From Bacillota bacterium (lineage in GTDB: Bacteria; Bacillota; Clostridia; Christensenellales; SZUA-584), in NCBI GenBank assembly GCA_023436115.1, contig JAEZKQ010000007.1:1-63353 (forward strand): DNA of 63,353 nt, read 5' to 3'. The notes under the pieces are model-generated. The model was not told where the DNA came from. It worked only from the letters and a program-made list of their open reading frames with translations, and did not search any database. The translations under genes and the position numbers were made by a program. Below, piece after piece: positions 17,447 to 25,750 of the stretch (within the stretch, counting starts at the first letter, position 1; each line of letters starts with the position of its first letter).

Positions 17447-18012
17447 TGATTTGCTCCTGCTACTTTAATTTTTTCAGATATACTATTGAGAAAACCCATA
17501 TTTGCACGATGGAACGTTTTTGATAAATACATGATGCCGATGAAAAACAAGATTCCTATGCATACGAGGGCGATACTTACCACGATAGCCAACCATAGTA
17601 ACGCTCCTCCCATAAAAAGCTTTAATATGCCGATGACCAGCGCGGCCACGCCGCCCAAGGCGATGCTCACAGCGGTGATATAAAACGCACTGATGACGAT
17701 GTATCCGATACCCACTGCGAAAATGGCGTAGAGCGTGTTGACGGTGCCAAGGCCCGCGGCATAGAAGAATGCCTTGAGCATGGATTTGGGCGATCTCTTT
17801 TCGTTCGCACTGGCTATCCAGCTTTGCGCCATATACTCCTTCGCAAGCTTTTTTGGTTCTCCAAGACGTTCACATATCGCAGCCTCGCTCGTACCCTCTT
17901 TCGCCGCGTAGACAAAAAACTCTTCGATATCGCTGATGATATCCAGTCGCTCGGATTGTGGCAGCTTTTTTAAGTGCAAGCCTAGCTCTTTTAAAAATTG
18001 ATCTTTATTCAC
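17443..18012 (-). CDS. DUF1700 (HAAS-type) membrane protein
   Basis: 189 residues. The N-terminal 80 are a helical cytoplasmic domain starting MNKDQFLKELGLHLKKLP with an acidic SDIEEFF helix, typical of DUF1700/HAAS. About four hydrophobic segments follow between residues 85 and 170. DUF1700 proteins occur with PadR regulators and DUF4097 proteins, as here, and are thought to relay or sense envelope conditions together with them. It starts with GTG inside the end of padR (8-bp overlap) and overlaps the next gene by ATGA. Confidence 0.87.
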   Translation of the reverse strand: MNKDQFLKELGLHLKKLPQSERLDIISDIEEFFVYAAKEGTSEAAICERLGEPKKLAKEYMAQSWIASANEKRSPKSMLKAFFYAAGLGTVNTLYAIFAVGIGYIVISAFYITAVSIALGGVAALVIGILKLFMGGALLWLAIVVSIALVCIGILFFIGIMYLSKTFHRANMGFLNSISEKIKVAGANQ

Positions 18013-18322
18013 TCTGCCCTCCTAATATACGGTTGACACCGTCTGTAAACACGTACCAATCGGCCAGCAGCGCGGCGCGCGTTTCCTCGCCCTTCTGCGT
18101 GAGCTGGTAGTATTTGCGCGGCGGTCCTTCGTTTGATTCCTCCAGATAAGTGCTGACATATCCGTCGTTCTTAAGCCGCCGCAGCAGCGGGTATATCGTA
18201 CCTTCGGATATATGGACGCTGGTCGAAATCATAGCCACCAGTTCATATCCATACCTGTCTTTTGTCTTGAGAAGCTCCAGTACGCAAAGCTCGAGCACAC
18301 CTTTTTTTAGCTGCGTGTTCAA
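18005..18322 (-). CDS. PadR-family transcriptional regulator
   Basis: 105 residues, the length of the compact PadR-s2 type. The winged helix is clear: LKKGVLELCVLELLK, YGYELVAMIS, ISEGTIYPLLRRLKNDGYV, then a wing with GPPRKYYQLTQKGEE. The TTG start at 18322 has GGGAGG 6 bp upstream. It is first in the operon and lies just downstream of a perfect 11-bp inverted repeat that overlaps the promoter, so it very probably represses its own operon and is released by an unknown effector. Confidence 0.93.
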   Translation of the reverse strand: MNTQLKKGVLELCVLELLKTKDRYGYELVAMISTSVHISEGTIYPLLRRLKNDGYVSTYLEESNEGPPRKYYQLTQKGEETRAALLADWYVFTDGVNRILGGQSE

Positions 18323-18348
18323 AACGCACCTCCCTTTCCGTTGGATAC

Positions 18349-18387
18349 ACTATACCACACAGTACCTAATAATGCAAGGTACTGTGT
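18349..18387 (-). promoter_or_regulatory. padR promoter overlapped by an inverted-repeat operator
   Basis: On the minus strand TTGCAT (18372-18377) and TATAGT (18349-18354) are 17 bp apart. A perfect palindrome, ACACAGTACCT at 18357-18367 with AGGTACTGTGT at 18377-18387 (9-bp spacer), covers the space between them and touches the -35 box. Position and symmetry fit a PadR-family repressor site controlling its own operon. Confidence 0.8.
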
Positions 18388-18447
18388 ATAATTTTTTTGA
18401 GGCTCTGTTAAAGTTCGGTGTTAATAATTAAAAAGGAGAATTGAAAA

Positions 18448-18568
18448 ATGAATATTCATAATAAAACAAAACACACTTGAAGACGTAGAAAAAATATTAG
18501 AGCGAATCACTAAAATAAAAAAAGACCACCCCGACATTAATATAAATGCTGAGGTGGATGCTTTTTAA
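18448..18568 (+). pseudogene. Frameshifted small protein gene (about 39 codons)
   Basis: AAAGGAG at 18433-18439 precedes ATG 18448, but the frame stops at TGA 18478 after 10 codons. Shifting by one base near 18461 restores an unbroken frame to TAA 18566 with a protein-like, highly charged sequence including TLEDVEKILERITKIKKDH. It resembles a short hypothetical protein of AT-rich accessory DNA broken by one extra base. A sequencing error cannot be excluded. It belongs to the AT-rich island at 18.4-20.1 kb and converges on the small minus-strand gene that follows. Confidence 0.55.
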
Positions 18569-18789
18569 TCTTCTTTTGTAACTTCAATTTTTACTAGTCC
18601 TTGTGGCGATATTATATAACTTTTATTTTTTGAGAATAGATGAAAATCATATGACAATGGAAATTTGTAAGTAAATATTTCGTCCCCTGAAACACTATTT
18701 TTTCCGCCAAAATCTTGATATTCAACTTTTTCAATATGTTCATAATCTTCTTCTCTTTTGTCGGAAAAAACGAAGGTTATAGTATACAT
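18565..18789 (-). CDS. Small hypothetical protein (74 aa)
   Basis: 74 residues, beta-strand-like, with no TM segment or Cys. It begins MYTITFVFSDKREEDYEHIEKV. The ATG start has AGGAGG about 6 bp upstream, a strong sign that it is real. Composition is about 30 % GC, like the neighbouring 397-residue gene and unlike the flanks, so it is part of the same foreign island. The two genes diverge from a shared 115-bp region. The family is not recognised. Confidence 0.6.
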   Translation of the reverse strand: MYTITFVFSDKREEDYEHIEKVEYQDFGGKNSVSGDEIFTYKFPLSYDFHLFSKNKSYIISPQGLVKIEVTKED

Positions 18790-18903
18790 AATATTCCTCC
18801 TAAATTATGTTAAGTATATTATACCATTCATTCAAATTATTATCAACAATTTATCCAATAATGTGATATAATGTGAGTATTATTTTATTGGAGGATGTAT
18901 CAT

Positions 18904-20097
18904 ATGGAAAATCATTTATATAGTTACAACCTAACTAGAAGTATGCTTGGTGATGAAAAGTTGAAATTAAAGGATTTGAAGTATCTATTAGTTGAGGACA
19001 GAGATATTGATAAGTCAATTATTAAAAATTTTTCAATTGATAAGTTTGGCGACCCAAATGAACTAATTAGAATTAATGGTTCAAAAAAACTAATAGAGAT
19101 TTATAATAAAATTGATCCTGAAAAAGATGATTTCTTTGAAAAGTTATCAAACATTGAGTTTATAGGTTTTAGCCATGATAATGAATTAATTTTCAACTTT
19201 CCCAATCAAGAAACGAAGGCAATAAGCATATATAGTTTTAAAAATGAATTTTTAAGAGGTTTTTGTATTGAAAAATATGTATCATTTTGTAAGCAAAATG
19301 ATTGCATGGATTTAATAAAATCGAATTTGGATTCTCTTTTTAAACATTTTGGTTTAAAAGAAAAACAATATCGTCTCTTAAAAGACAGAGAAAATAAATG
19401 GCGTATAAGAGGTTTTACTTCTGATAAATTTAATAACTATGACAATGGTATTGCACTATATTTATCATTATTATCTATACACAAATATGCAAAAGAAAAC
19501 AATCTTAACTATTATATTAGTCATGCTTATTTGAGTGATTCGGCTATTTATATTTTATTTGAACAAGAGAGCCCCTTTGTTTTGGAGGATATAGGAGAAT
19601 TATATTTAGGTGTTGCAGTGTCCAATGGAGAAATAAGGAATAGAAAATTTAGGTTTGATACAAGATATCGGGTTGTTGAGCCTCAGAAAAAAATGCAATT
19701 TGCGGCAATATTAAATAACGAAATATTTAGTATTGCACACAATATGAAAATTACAACCATTGAAGAATATATTAGGAAACTAATAAACATTAAAGAGCAT
19801 GAACAAACTATTGTTGATTTTATTAAACAACTTAATTGTACTGAGCCTTTATCTAATGATGCAGTGTATATGTTACTTGATGAAATGACAAAACGTATTG
19901 TTGAGTGTTCTGATATTTCAAAAAAGACAAAAGATACTTTCAAGAAATCCGAAATAAGAAATATAGTTGATAATACTTTGACTCTTATAAGTTTTTTAGA
20001 CAAAGCAAGTAGTATAATAACTGATATTGATGAACGGATTTTTATTGAAAGAATTTTCCATCAGGTCATGGCAAAATATGTTCATAGGAAAAAATAA
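18904..20097 (+). CDS. Unrecognised 397-residue protein of an AT-rich island
   Basis: A soluble, Lys/Asn/Ile-rich protein with no TM segment. GC is near 27 %, far below the surroundings. The middle (about residues 155-260) has RGFTSDKFNNYDN, then SHAYLSDSAIYILFEQ and GVAVSNGEIRNRKFRF. This order faintly recalls the S-D-[RK]-[YF]...DN and SN[SG]E elements of phage/plasmid DUF932 proteins, but the resemblance is weak. A helical C-terminal third follows. ATG 18904 is chosen because TTGGAGG ends 9 bp before it; an ATG at 18895 abuts the ribosome binding site. Single-gene cargo of this kind is often phage-derived or defence-related, but nothing in the sequence proves either. Confidence 0.7.
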   Translation: MENHLYSYNLTRSMLGDEKLKLKDLKYLLVEDRDIDKSIIKNFSIDKFGDPNELIRINGSKKLIEIYNKIDPEKDDFFEKLSNIEFIGFSHDNELIFNFPNQETKAISIYSFKNEFLRGFCIEKYVSFCKQNDCMDLIKSNLDSLFKHFGLKEKQYRLLKDRENKWRIRGFTSDKFNNYDNGIALYLSLLSIHKYAKENNLNYYISHAYLSDSAIYILFEQESPFVLEDIGELYLGVAVSNGEIRNRKFRFDTRYRVVEPQKKMQFAAILNNEIFSIAHNMKITTIEEYIRKLINIKEHEQTIVDFIKQLNCTEPLSNDAVYMLLDEMTKRIVECSDISKKTKDTFKKSEIRNIVDNTLTLISFLDKASSIITDIDERIFIERIFHQVMAKYVHRKK

Positions 20098-20170
20098 AAT
20101 AAGATTTGGCTTAAAAGCAGCCAGATTTACCAAGAACGCTGAATTCTTCACCGCTGATTCTTTCTCCATA

Positions 20171-20551
20171 TTAATGCTTTGTGCCGCAGTAGGGGCAGTA
20201 AGCAAAGCTGGCGTCATACGACTTGCCGCAATTCGGGCAGGCCTTAAACATATCGTCAAAACGGCTAAACCCGCCGGATACCTTTTTAAGACGCGAAAAA
20301 TCAATGGTGTCGGCTGTTTTAAGCTGCCGGGCATAGTCGGCGTCGGCTTCATACAATGCGCCGCAGCAGCGCAGCTTTACATAATAACGCCGGTTCCATT
20401 TGAATGTGGGTATGAAAAAGGCGTGAAAATACGTGTAGTGCTCGAAAAACGAGGCTGAAGAAAACCGTCCGCACGCGGGACAGACCACGTTGGTGAATTC
20501 TTTTATGTCCCGTTCCTTTTCTTCAATACCAAAAATACCGATGAAGAACAT
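20171..20551 (-). CDS. Zinc-ribbon protein
   Basis: About 126 residues with two Cys4-type metal sites. The first uses CPACG near residue 24 with CC at LRCCGALY. The second is CPNCGKSYDASFAYCPYCG at the C-terminus. The region between holds aromatic residues (FFEHYTYFHAFFIP), a pattern of the 'zinc-ribbon' family seen in Firmicutes. ATG 20551 is chosen over GTG 20560 because AGGGG then lies 8 bp upstream. The role is unknown; it is likely a small structural or nucleic-acid-binding protein. It converges with the AT-rich gene at 20097. Confidence 0.72.
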   Translation of the reverse strand: MFFIGIFGIEEKERDIKEFTNVVCPACGRFSSASFFEHYTYFHAFFIPTFKWNRRYYVKLRCCGALYEADADYARQLKTADTIDFSRLKKVSGGFSRFDDMFKACPNCGKSYDASFAYCPYCGTKH

Positions 20552-20630
20552 ACCGATCACCCCTGCTTTATTATATCCGACTTTATTATATGTTTTTTGA
20601 GATTGAAAGAAAAGGGTGGCGTATGAATAA

Positions 20631-20657
20631 GCCGGACTGCCGCTTCGACAGTCCGGC
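20631..20657. terminator. GC-rich stem-loop upstream of the zinc-ribbon gene
   Basis: GCCGGACTG at 20631-20639 pairs with CAGTCCGGC at 20649-20657. Neither side has a clean T run directly after the stem, so whether it terminates transcription is unclear. Confidence 0.4.
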
Positions 20658-20701
20658 CCTTAAAAAAGCTTAGGGATAATTATAAAAAAACCCATTTGAT
20701 A

Positions 20702-20728
20702 TAAAAAATCCCGGCGAAGCTGCCGGGA
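20702..20728 (-). terminator. Intrinsic terminator of the spore coat pair
   Basis: TCCCGGC at 20709-20715 pairs with GCCGGGA at 20722-20728. Read on the minus strand it is followed by six T. It lies 15 bp past the cotF-like stop. Confidence 0.8.
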
Positions 20729-20742
20729 AAAGCGTTGGCATC

Positions 20743-21021
20743 TTATAAAAGGTCGTTTTGCATTGCTTTATAGTTGTTTTTAACCTGCTGAACTTCCTCG
20801 TCGGTCGCGTCTTTGGATTGGTAATATCCTTTTTCGCGCATAAGATCGAAAACCTGATACTGATCGTGGCTGGTCTGAACAAACTGGTTGGACAAAAGCT
20901 TTCTTAAGTTATGGCAAGAGGCTTCCTGTATATATGTCGCGTAAGACGACATGATTTGCTTTTCCTGATTCAAAAGGTCGTTGAGCAAATCCCGCTCCGA
21001 CAGATTCGGCTGATGGTGCAT
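20743..21021 (-). CDS. CotF-type spore coat protein
   Basis: 92 residues with the coat F domain: an N-terminal SERDLLNDLLNQEKQIMSSY helix, a second helix with EASCHNLRKLL, and a C-terminal YQVFDLMREKGYY segment followed by Lys-rich residues. CotF-family proteins are small helical proteins of the spore coat in Bacilli and Clostridia. The start has GGAG 9 bp upstream. It follows the partner gene by 13 bp, so the two are co-expressed, presumably in the mother cell during sporulation. It is one of the main reasons to call the organism an endospore former. Confidence 0.85.
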   Translation of the reverse strand: MHHQPNLSERDLLNDLLNQEKQIMSSYATYIQEASCHNLRKLLSNQFVQTSHDQYQVFDLMREKGYYQSKDATDEEVQQVKNNYKAMQNDLL

Positions 21022-21034
21022 CGTTTTTTTCTCC

Positions 21035-21253
21035 TTACTTATGTGTGTCCAGATAACCTAGCAGATTCTGAAAGTTATCCTTGTGGTGGCGTGCCAGCTG
21101 CTGGGCACAGCTTTTGAGCTCAGGGTCCTGAAAGTATTCCGCATAAACCTCGCTCTTTTTAGCGGCCAATGCTTCATGCTTTAGCTGGTCTTCAATAATC
21201 GTCAGATTTTTAGACTCTATGTCCGGCTGATCGTCTGTTCTGAAAAGTCCCAT
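21035..21253 (-). CDS. Small helical protein, partner of the CotF-type gene
   Basis: 72 residues, helical and charged, containing TIIEDQLKHEALAAKKSE and LKSCAQQLARHHKDNFQNLL. The second resembles the last helix of the coat F/ferritin-like fold, so it may be a truncated relative of its neighbour. GGAGG lies about 9 bp before ATG 21253. It is first in the two-gene coat operon, and a role in the spore coat is inferred from position. Confidence 0.7.
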   Translation of the reverse strand: MGLFRTDDQPDIESKNLTIIEDQLKHEALAAKKSEVYAEYFQDPELKSCAQQLARHHKDNFQNLLGYLDTHK

Positions 21254-21353
21254 ATTCTATTCCTCCGTCTTTAACATCTTTGTGCCTATTTTGCGCCGGA
21301 CTTAGGAAAATATGCGCTTTATGTTTTAGATGAATTCATTTATAATCGAAAAT

Positions 21354-21986
21354 ATGGAAGAAAAACTGCTTATCAGCTCTATTGAGCCGCAAAAGAAGAA
21401 AAAGGACAGATACAACATCTATATTGACGGAGAATATATGGCATCCTTGGGTGCGGAGGCGATCGTGACTTTTGGTCTGCGCGAAGGGATGCTCGTGGAT
21501 GCCGAAACGCTAAAAGAAGCGGTTTCCAAGGACAACGCGCAATACGCTTTCGACAGCGCGGCTTCGCTGCTCTCTCACAAAATGCGCACGCGCAGCGAGC
21601 TTAAGGACAGGCTCACGCAAAGAGGTATTGATGAGGCGGCGGTGGAAGCAGCAATAAACAAGCTGTCCGCTTACGGCTATGTGGATGATTTGGCTTATGC
21701 CAAAGAATACGTGCAAAGCGCCGTTCACACAGGGCGCTGGGGCCGCAAAGCGGTGGAATACCGACTCGCCGAAAAGGGGCTGGAACGCGAAGTGATCGCG
21801 GAAGCGATGACTGAATACACCGAAGAAGACGAAAAGCGCATCGTGCGCGCACAGATAGCTGGTATGACAGGAAAAAGCAGTGGCATGGACGCACGAAAAC
21901 AGCGGCAGAAAATATACGCGTCGCTGGCTAGGCACGGCTTTGACTACGGCGTGATCAACACGCTGCTTTCGGAGGATGACGATTGA
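21354..21986 (+). CDS. recX: Recombination regulator RecX
   Basis: 210 residues made of RecX-type three-helix repeats. Landmarks are ISSIEPQKKKKDRYNIYIDG at the N-terminus, ASLLSHKMRTRSELKDRL, then KLSAYGYVDDLAYAKEYV and a final helical repeat. RecX binds RecA filaments and modulates recombination. The ATG at 21354 is preferred because TATAAT at 21341-21346 would put the transcript start almost at that codon, making a nearly leaderless message; ATG 21330 lies before the -10 box. The stop overlaps the birA start, so this gene leads the recX-birA-P1 peptidase-acpS-nnr run. Confidence 0.9.
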   Translation: MEEKLLISSIEPQKKKKDRYNIYIDGEYMASLGAEAIVTFGLREGMLVDAETLKEAVSKDNAQYAFDSAASLLSHKMRTRSELKDRLTQRGIDEAAVEAAINKLSAYGYVDDLAYAKEYVQSAVHTGRWGRKAVEYRLAEKGLEREVIAEAMTEYTEEDEKRIVRAQIAGMTGKSSGMDARKQRQKIYASLARHGFDYGVINTLLSEDDD

Positions 21987-22927
21987 GAGAGCAGATTTAC
22001 AGACAGCTAAAAGATGCGGACGGCTATGTATCGGGCGGCATGTTGGGCGCAAAGCTGGGCATCACAAGAGCGGCGCTTTGGAAGCATATCAAAGCCATGC
22101 AGGAAGACGGCGCTGTGATTGAGAGCATAACGGCCAAGGGTTACCATCTTATAAAACCGCCGACAGTGCCGCGCGCGGAATACGTACGCACCCATATGAA
22201 GCACCCGATCCCTGTGTTTTTTGAAGAATCCACAACCTCCACCAACGACACAGCCAAAAACCAGGCGCGTGACATGCAGCTGGAATACGGCGTGTTTATT
22301 GCGGGTGAGCAGACAGCGGGAAAAGGACGCAAAGGCCGCACATGGGTCTCGAAACCCGGACAGGGTGTTTATATGACGTTCCTCGTACGTCCTAAGACAG
22401 ACCCATCATTGATATCGGGGCTGACGTTGGCGGCGGCCGTCGCCGTTTGCCGCGCGATTGAAACTGTAACCGATACCAAGGCGCTAATCAAGTGGCCCAA
22501 TGATGTGATCGTGGACGGCAAAAAAGCGGCGGGCATACTCACGGAGAGCATGGTGAACATGGACGGCGTGGAATTTGTGGTGTGCGGCATCGGTATGAAC
22601 ACAGACGCTTCTTTATTTGACGATGATATTAAAGACAAGGCCTTTGCGCTAGAGGCCAACAACACGCTGCTGGCAGCGGCGCTGATCGACAGCTTCATGG
22701 ATGCTTATGACGAATTTGTGAAGTCCGGCCTTAAGCCGTTTATGGATGTTTTTAGAGTGCGGAGCGCCATATCAGGCACCGTCACAGTCAGCGGAACGGG
22801 CGGCAGCGAAACGGGTGGGCTGATCGGTTTCGACGATGAGGGTGCGATTTTGCTGGACTGCGGCGGCGTTACAAAACGGTTTGTTGCGGGCGAGGTTTCA
22901 TTGCGGGGAGAAAAGGGCTATGTATAG
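21983..22927 (+). CDS. birA: Biotin-protein ligase / biotin operon repressor BirA
   Basis: 314 residues, the bifunctional type. The N-terminal winged helix (about 1-65) includes GGMLGAKLGITRAALWKHIK. The catalytic domain has STNDTAK, the adenylate loop GKGRKGRTW, and KWPNDVIVDGKKAAGILTE. A short C-terminal SH3-like domain closes it (FDDEGAILLDCGGVTKRF). It attaches biotin to carboxylase carrier proteins and can repress biotin genes. Start TTG 21983 overlaps the recX stop. No biotin genes or matching operator are seen in the window. Confidence 0.93.
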   Translation: MREQIYRQLKDADGYVSGGMLGAKLGITRAALWKHIKAMQEDGAVIESITAKGYHLIKPPTVPRAEYVRTHMKHPIPVFFEESTTSTNDTAKNQARDMQLEYGVFIAGEQTAGKGRKGRTWVSKPGQGVYMTFLVRPKTDPSLISGLTLAAAVAVCRAIETVTDTKALIKWPNDVIVDGKKAAGILTESMVNMDGVEFVVCGIGMNTDASLFDDDIKDKAFALEANNTLLAAALIDSFMDAYDEFVKSGLKPFMDVFRVRSAISGTVTVSGTGGSETGGLIGFDDEGAILLDCGGVTKRFVAGEVSLRGEKGYV

Positions 22928-23831
22928 CGGAAGCATAACGGATATAAAAGGTGTTTTGGCCGGGCATTATACGGACACGGACAACAGGACAGGCTGTACG
23001 GTGGTCATCATTAAGGATGGCGCTGTGGCGGGTGTGGATGTGCGCGGCAGCGCGCCGGGTACGCGGGAGACCGATCTGCTGCGGCCCACTAATACGGTAC
23101 AGCAGGCGCACGCTTTCCTGCTCTCGGGCGGCAGCGCGTTTGGGCTTGCGGCGGCGGACGGCGTGATGCGCTGGCTCGAGGCAAACGGCATCGGCTTTGA
23201 GACGGGATTCGCGCGTGTGCCTATCGTCCCTGCGGCGGTGCTCTATGATTTGGACACTGGAAGCGCGGCTAATCGGCCCGATTCAAAAGCCGGATACGCG
23301 GCATGTGAGAATGCGGCTCGTGAAACGCTTGCGCAAGGCAGCGTCGGCGCGGGAACGGGAGCCACCATCGGCAAAGCGGGGGGAATGGAAAAGGCAGCCA
23401 AAGGCGGCTTTGGCACGGCTGCCATCACATTGCCGAGCGGCATCACGGTGGCGGCGTGCTTTGCGGTCAACGCGCTGGGCGACATATACGACCACACCAC
23501 AGGGCAGAAAATAGCGGGCATGAGCGGCGGTACCGTCTGCGATTTGTTTATGAACAGCGGCAATATCGGCGATTTCTCGGCACGCAATACCACAATCGGC
23601 ATTGTGGGAACCAACGCTGCGCTTAATAAAGAGCAGGCCAATAAATTGGCCGCGATCGCCCACGACGGCATCGCCATGTGTATCCGTCCGGCACACACCA
23701 TGTTTGACGGCGATACGGTGTTCGCATTCGGGACGAGTGAAACGGCGGGGGATTTTAACGCCATACTTGCGGCGGGTGCAGAAGTGTCCGCACGCGCCAT
23801 CATCAATGCGGTAAAGGCGGCAAATGCATGA
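22920..23831 (+). CDS. P1-family (DmpA-like) aminopeptidase/amidohydrolase
   Basis: 303 residues of the peptidase family S58/P1. Motifs are ITDIKGVLAGHYTD, GVDVRGSAPGTRETDLL, LSGGSAFGLAAADGVMRWL, and VGAGTGATIGKAGG. Family enzymes self-cleave into two chains and act as L-aminopeptidases or D-amidases/esterases; the true substrate is usually unknown. ATG 22920 overlaps the birA stop by 8 bp and has GGGGAG about 10 bp upstream. It overlaps acpS by 4 bp. A peptide-processing role near an N-acyl-peptide NRPS is tempting, but it is 14 kb away and in a housekeeping run. Confidence 0.87.
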   Translation: MYSGSITDIKGVLAGHYTDTDNRTGCTVVIIKDGAVAGVDVRGSAPGTRETDLLRPTNTVQQAHAFLLSGGSAFGLAAADGVMRWLEANGIGFETGFARVPIVPAAVLYDLDTGSAANRPDSKAGYAACENAARETLAQGSVGAGTGATIGKAGGMEKAAKGGFGTAAITLPSGITVAACFAVNALGDIYDHTTGQKIAGMSGGTVCDLFMNSGNIGDFSARNTTIGIVGTNAALNKEQANKLAAIAHDGIAMCIRPAHTMFDGDTVFAFGTSETAGDFNAILAAGAEVSARAIINAVKAANA

Positions 23832-24199
23832 TTATTGGAACCGGCGTGGATATCGTCGAAATAGACCGTATTGCCAAAGCGATGAAAAACGAGAGGTTTT
23901 TAGATCGGCTTTTTACCAAAGAAGAGATCGCACTTTTTGAAGCGTGTCGTTACCGGGCGGAGACAGTGGCCGGACGGTTTGCAGCCAAGGAGGCGGTGCT
24001 CAAAGCCTTGGGCTGTGGCCTTGGGGATATACCCATGGTGAATATCGCGGTGCTTCGCGCGCCCTACGGCCAGCCTATGGTGACATTGACAGACAAGGCA
24101 CGCTCAAAGGCTGAGGCGCTTGGTGTGAGGCATGTGCACCTGTCGATATCACACAGCGAGCGATATGCGGTGGCTCAGGTGATTGCGGAAGGAGACTGA
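23828..24199 (+). CDS. acpS: Holo-[acyl-carrier-protein] synthase AcpS
   Basis: 123 residues with the AcpS signatures GTGVDIVEIDRI (Mg-binding Asp8), RFAAKEAVLKALG and HLSISHSERYA. It pantetheinylates the fatty acid ACP, a function distinct from the Sfp-type enzyme at 0.4 kb, which has twice the length and broad carrier specificity. ATGA overlap with the P1 peptidase gene. The acpS-nnr order is common in Firmicutes. Confidence 0.95.
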   Translation: MIIGTGVDIVEIDRIAKAMKNERFLDRLFTKEEIALFEACRYRAETVAGRFAAKEAVLKALGCGLGDIPMVNIAVLRAPYGQPMVTLTDKARSKAEALGVRHVHLSISHSERYAVAQVIAEGD

Positions 24200-24200
24200 T

Positions 24201-25727
24201 ATGATCGGTGTATTAAAAAAGCAGGATATGCAGGCGCTCGACCGCTATATGATCGAGACGCTTAAAATTCCGTCACTCGTTCTCATGGAAAACGCGGCGT
24301 TTGGCATAACATCCCTCATATCAAAGCAGTTTGAAAAAACAACGAATATTATCGCGATTTGCGGCACAGGCAACAACGGCGGTGACGGCTTTGCGGCGGC
24401 GCGTCAGCTTGAGGCCAAGGGATATCAAGTTAAGGTTTGCCTGGTGGGCAAGGTGGATGCTTTGCGCGGCGATGCGGCGGCAAACGCAGCTTTTTTCGCC
24501 TCGCGCATCGTTGAAATTACGGACGATGCGCAGGCACAGCAGCAGCTTTCTAATCTATCGGGCTGTGTGCTTATCGACGCACTTTTCGGCGTGGGTCTTT
24601 CGCGTGACGTTTCAGGCATCAACGCGGCGGTCATTTCTCTTATAAACCAATGCGGCGCGTCTATCGTGGCCTGTGATATTGCATCGGGTATCGATGCGGA
24701 TACGGGTGCGGTGCGCGGCATCGCTGTCAAAGCGGACGAAACTGTGACATTTCAATGCGCCAAGCCGGGGCATCTTCTTTTCCCGGGACGCGATTACACC
24801 GGAAAGCTGACTGTCAAGGAAATCGGCGTTGCCCACGGGTTTACACAACGGCTGATGGGTTTTGCGGATAAAGTGACGTTACAGCCAAGGAAAGCCAACA
24901 CGCATAAAGGCAGCTATGGTAAACTTGCTTGCGTGGCGGGCAGCCAAGGCTTTTCGGGCGCGGGGCTGCTTTGCGTGAACGCGGCGCTCAAGGCGGGTGC
25001 AGGGCTGGTGACGGCGGGCGTTCCGGCGTGTCTGCAAAGCGTGTTTTCGGCACGTCTGCCTGAGAGTATGACGTTTGCGTTGGACGATTTTTCAGGCAGC
25101 CTATCGGAAAACTGTATCGGTGGGCTTGATAAACTAATGTTGGGCAAAACGGCGCTGGCCGCGGGGCCGGGGCTCTCCACGAGCGGCGGTGCAGCGGCGG
25201 CGGTACGCCATTTGGTCACCCGTTATGATATTCGCAAGGTGTTCGATGCGGACGCGCTCAACATCATCGCTCAGGATATAGATATTTTGAATAGCAAGAC
25301 AGGCGATATTGTATTGACACCCCACTTAGCCGAGTTTTCAAGGCTTTGCGGCCTATCCATGGAAGAGATACAAGCTGATGTACTGTCAGCGGCGCAGCGT
25401 TTCGCCGGGCAATACGGTATCACGCTGCTTTTAAAAGGTGCGACAACGATTGTGACAGACGGCAGCCGAACGATGTTTTTAACGGCAGGAACGCCGGGAA
25501 TGGCGCGCGGCGGCAGCGGCGATGTACTCACAGGCGTGATCGGCGGCCTCATGTGCGGCGGGCGCGAAGGCGGCAAGACGGCTTTTGAAGCGGCTGTCTG
25601 CGGTGCGTATATTTGCGGCAAAGCGGGTGAAACTGCGGCGGCTGAGATGGGTGAAATCTCGATGACAGCCACAGATACGCTCTCCTATATCTCTGCCGTC
25701 ACCAAAGAGATGACATCCGGCTGCTGA
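24201..25727 (+). CDS. nnr: Bifunctional NAD(P)H-hydrate epimerase / dehydratase
   Basis: 508 residues. The N-terminal YjeF_N domain (about 1-215) has ENAAFGIT, CGTGNNGGDGFAAARQL and ALFGVGLSR. The C-terminal kinase-fold domain (about 225-505) has NTHKGSYGKLACVAGS, DADALNII, LTPHLAEFSRL and the ribokinase-like ARGGSGDVLTG. It repairs hydrated NADH/NADPH. ATG 24201 comes directly after the acpS stop, with GGAAGGAG upstream inside acpS. It ends the overlapping run that starts with recX. Confidence 0.94.
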   Translation: MIGVLKKQDMQALDRYMIETLKIPSLVLMENAAFGITSLISKQFEKTTNIIAICGTGNNGGDGFAAARQLEAKGYQVKVCLVGKVDALRGDAAANAAFFASRIVEITDDAQAQQQLSNLSGCVLIDALFGVGLSRDVSGINAAVISLINQCGASIVACDIASGIDADTGAVRGIAVKADETVTFQCAKPGHLLFPGRDYTGKLTVKEIGVAHGFTQRLMGFADKVTLQPRKANTHKGSYGKLACVAGSQGFSGAGLLCVNAALKAGAGLVTAGVPACLQSVFSARLPESMTFALDDFSGSLSENCIGGLDKLMLGKTALAAGPGLSTSGGAAAAVRHLVTRYDIRKVFDADALNIIAQDIDILNSKTGDIVLTPHLAEFSRLCGLSMEEIQADVLSAAQRFAGQYGITLLLKGATTIVTDGSRTMFLTAGTPGMARGGSGDVLTGVIGGLMCGGREGGKTAFEAAVCGAYICGKAGETAAAEMGEISMTATDTLSYISAVTKEMTSGC

Positions 25728-25750
25728 ATTGTTTTTATATGATTAAGCGC

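Noticed and set aside
22920..23831. P1 peptidase as a tailoring enzyme of the NRPS product
   Set aside because: It lies 11 kb beyond the NRPS operon inside a housekeeping overlap run (birA, acpS, nnr).
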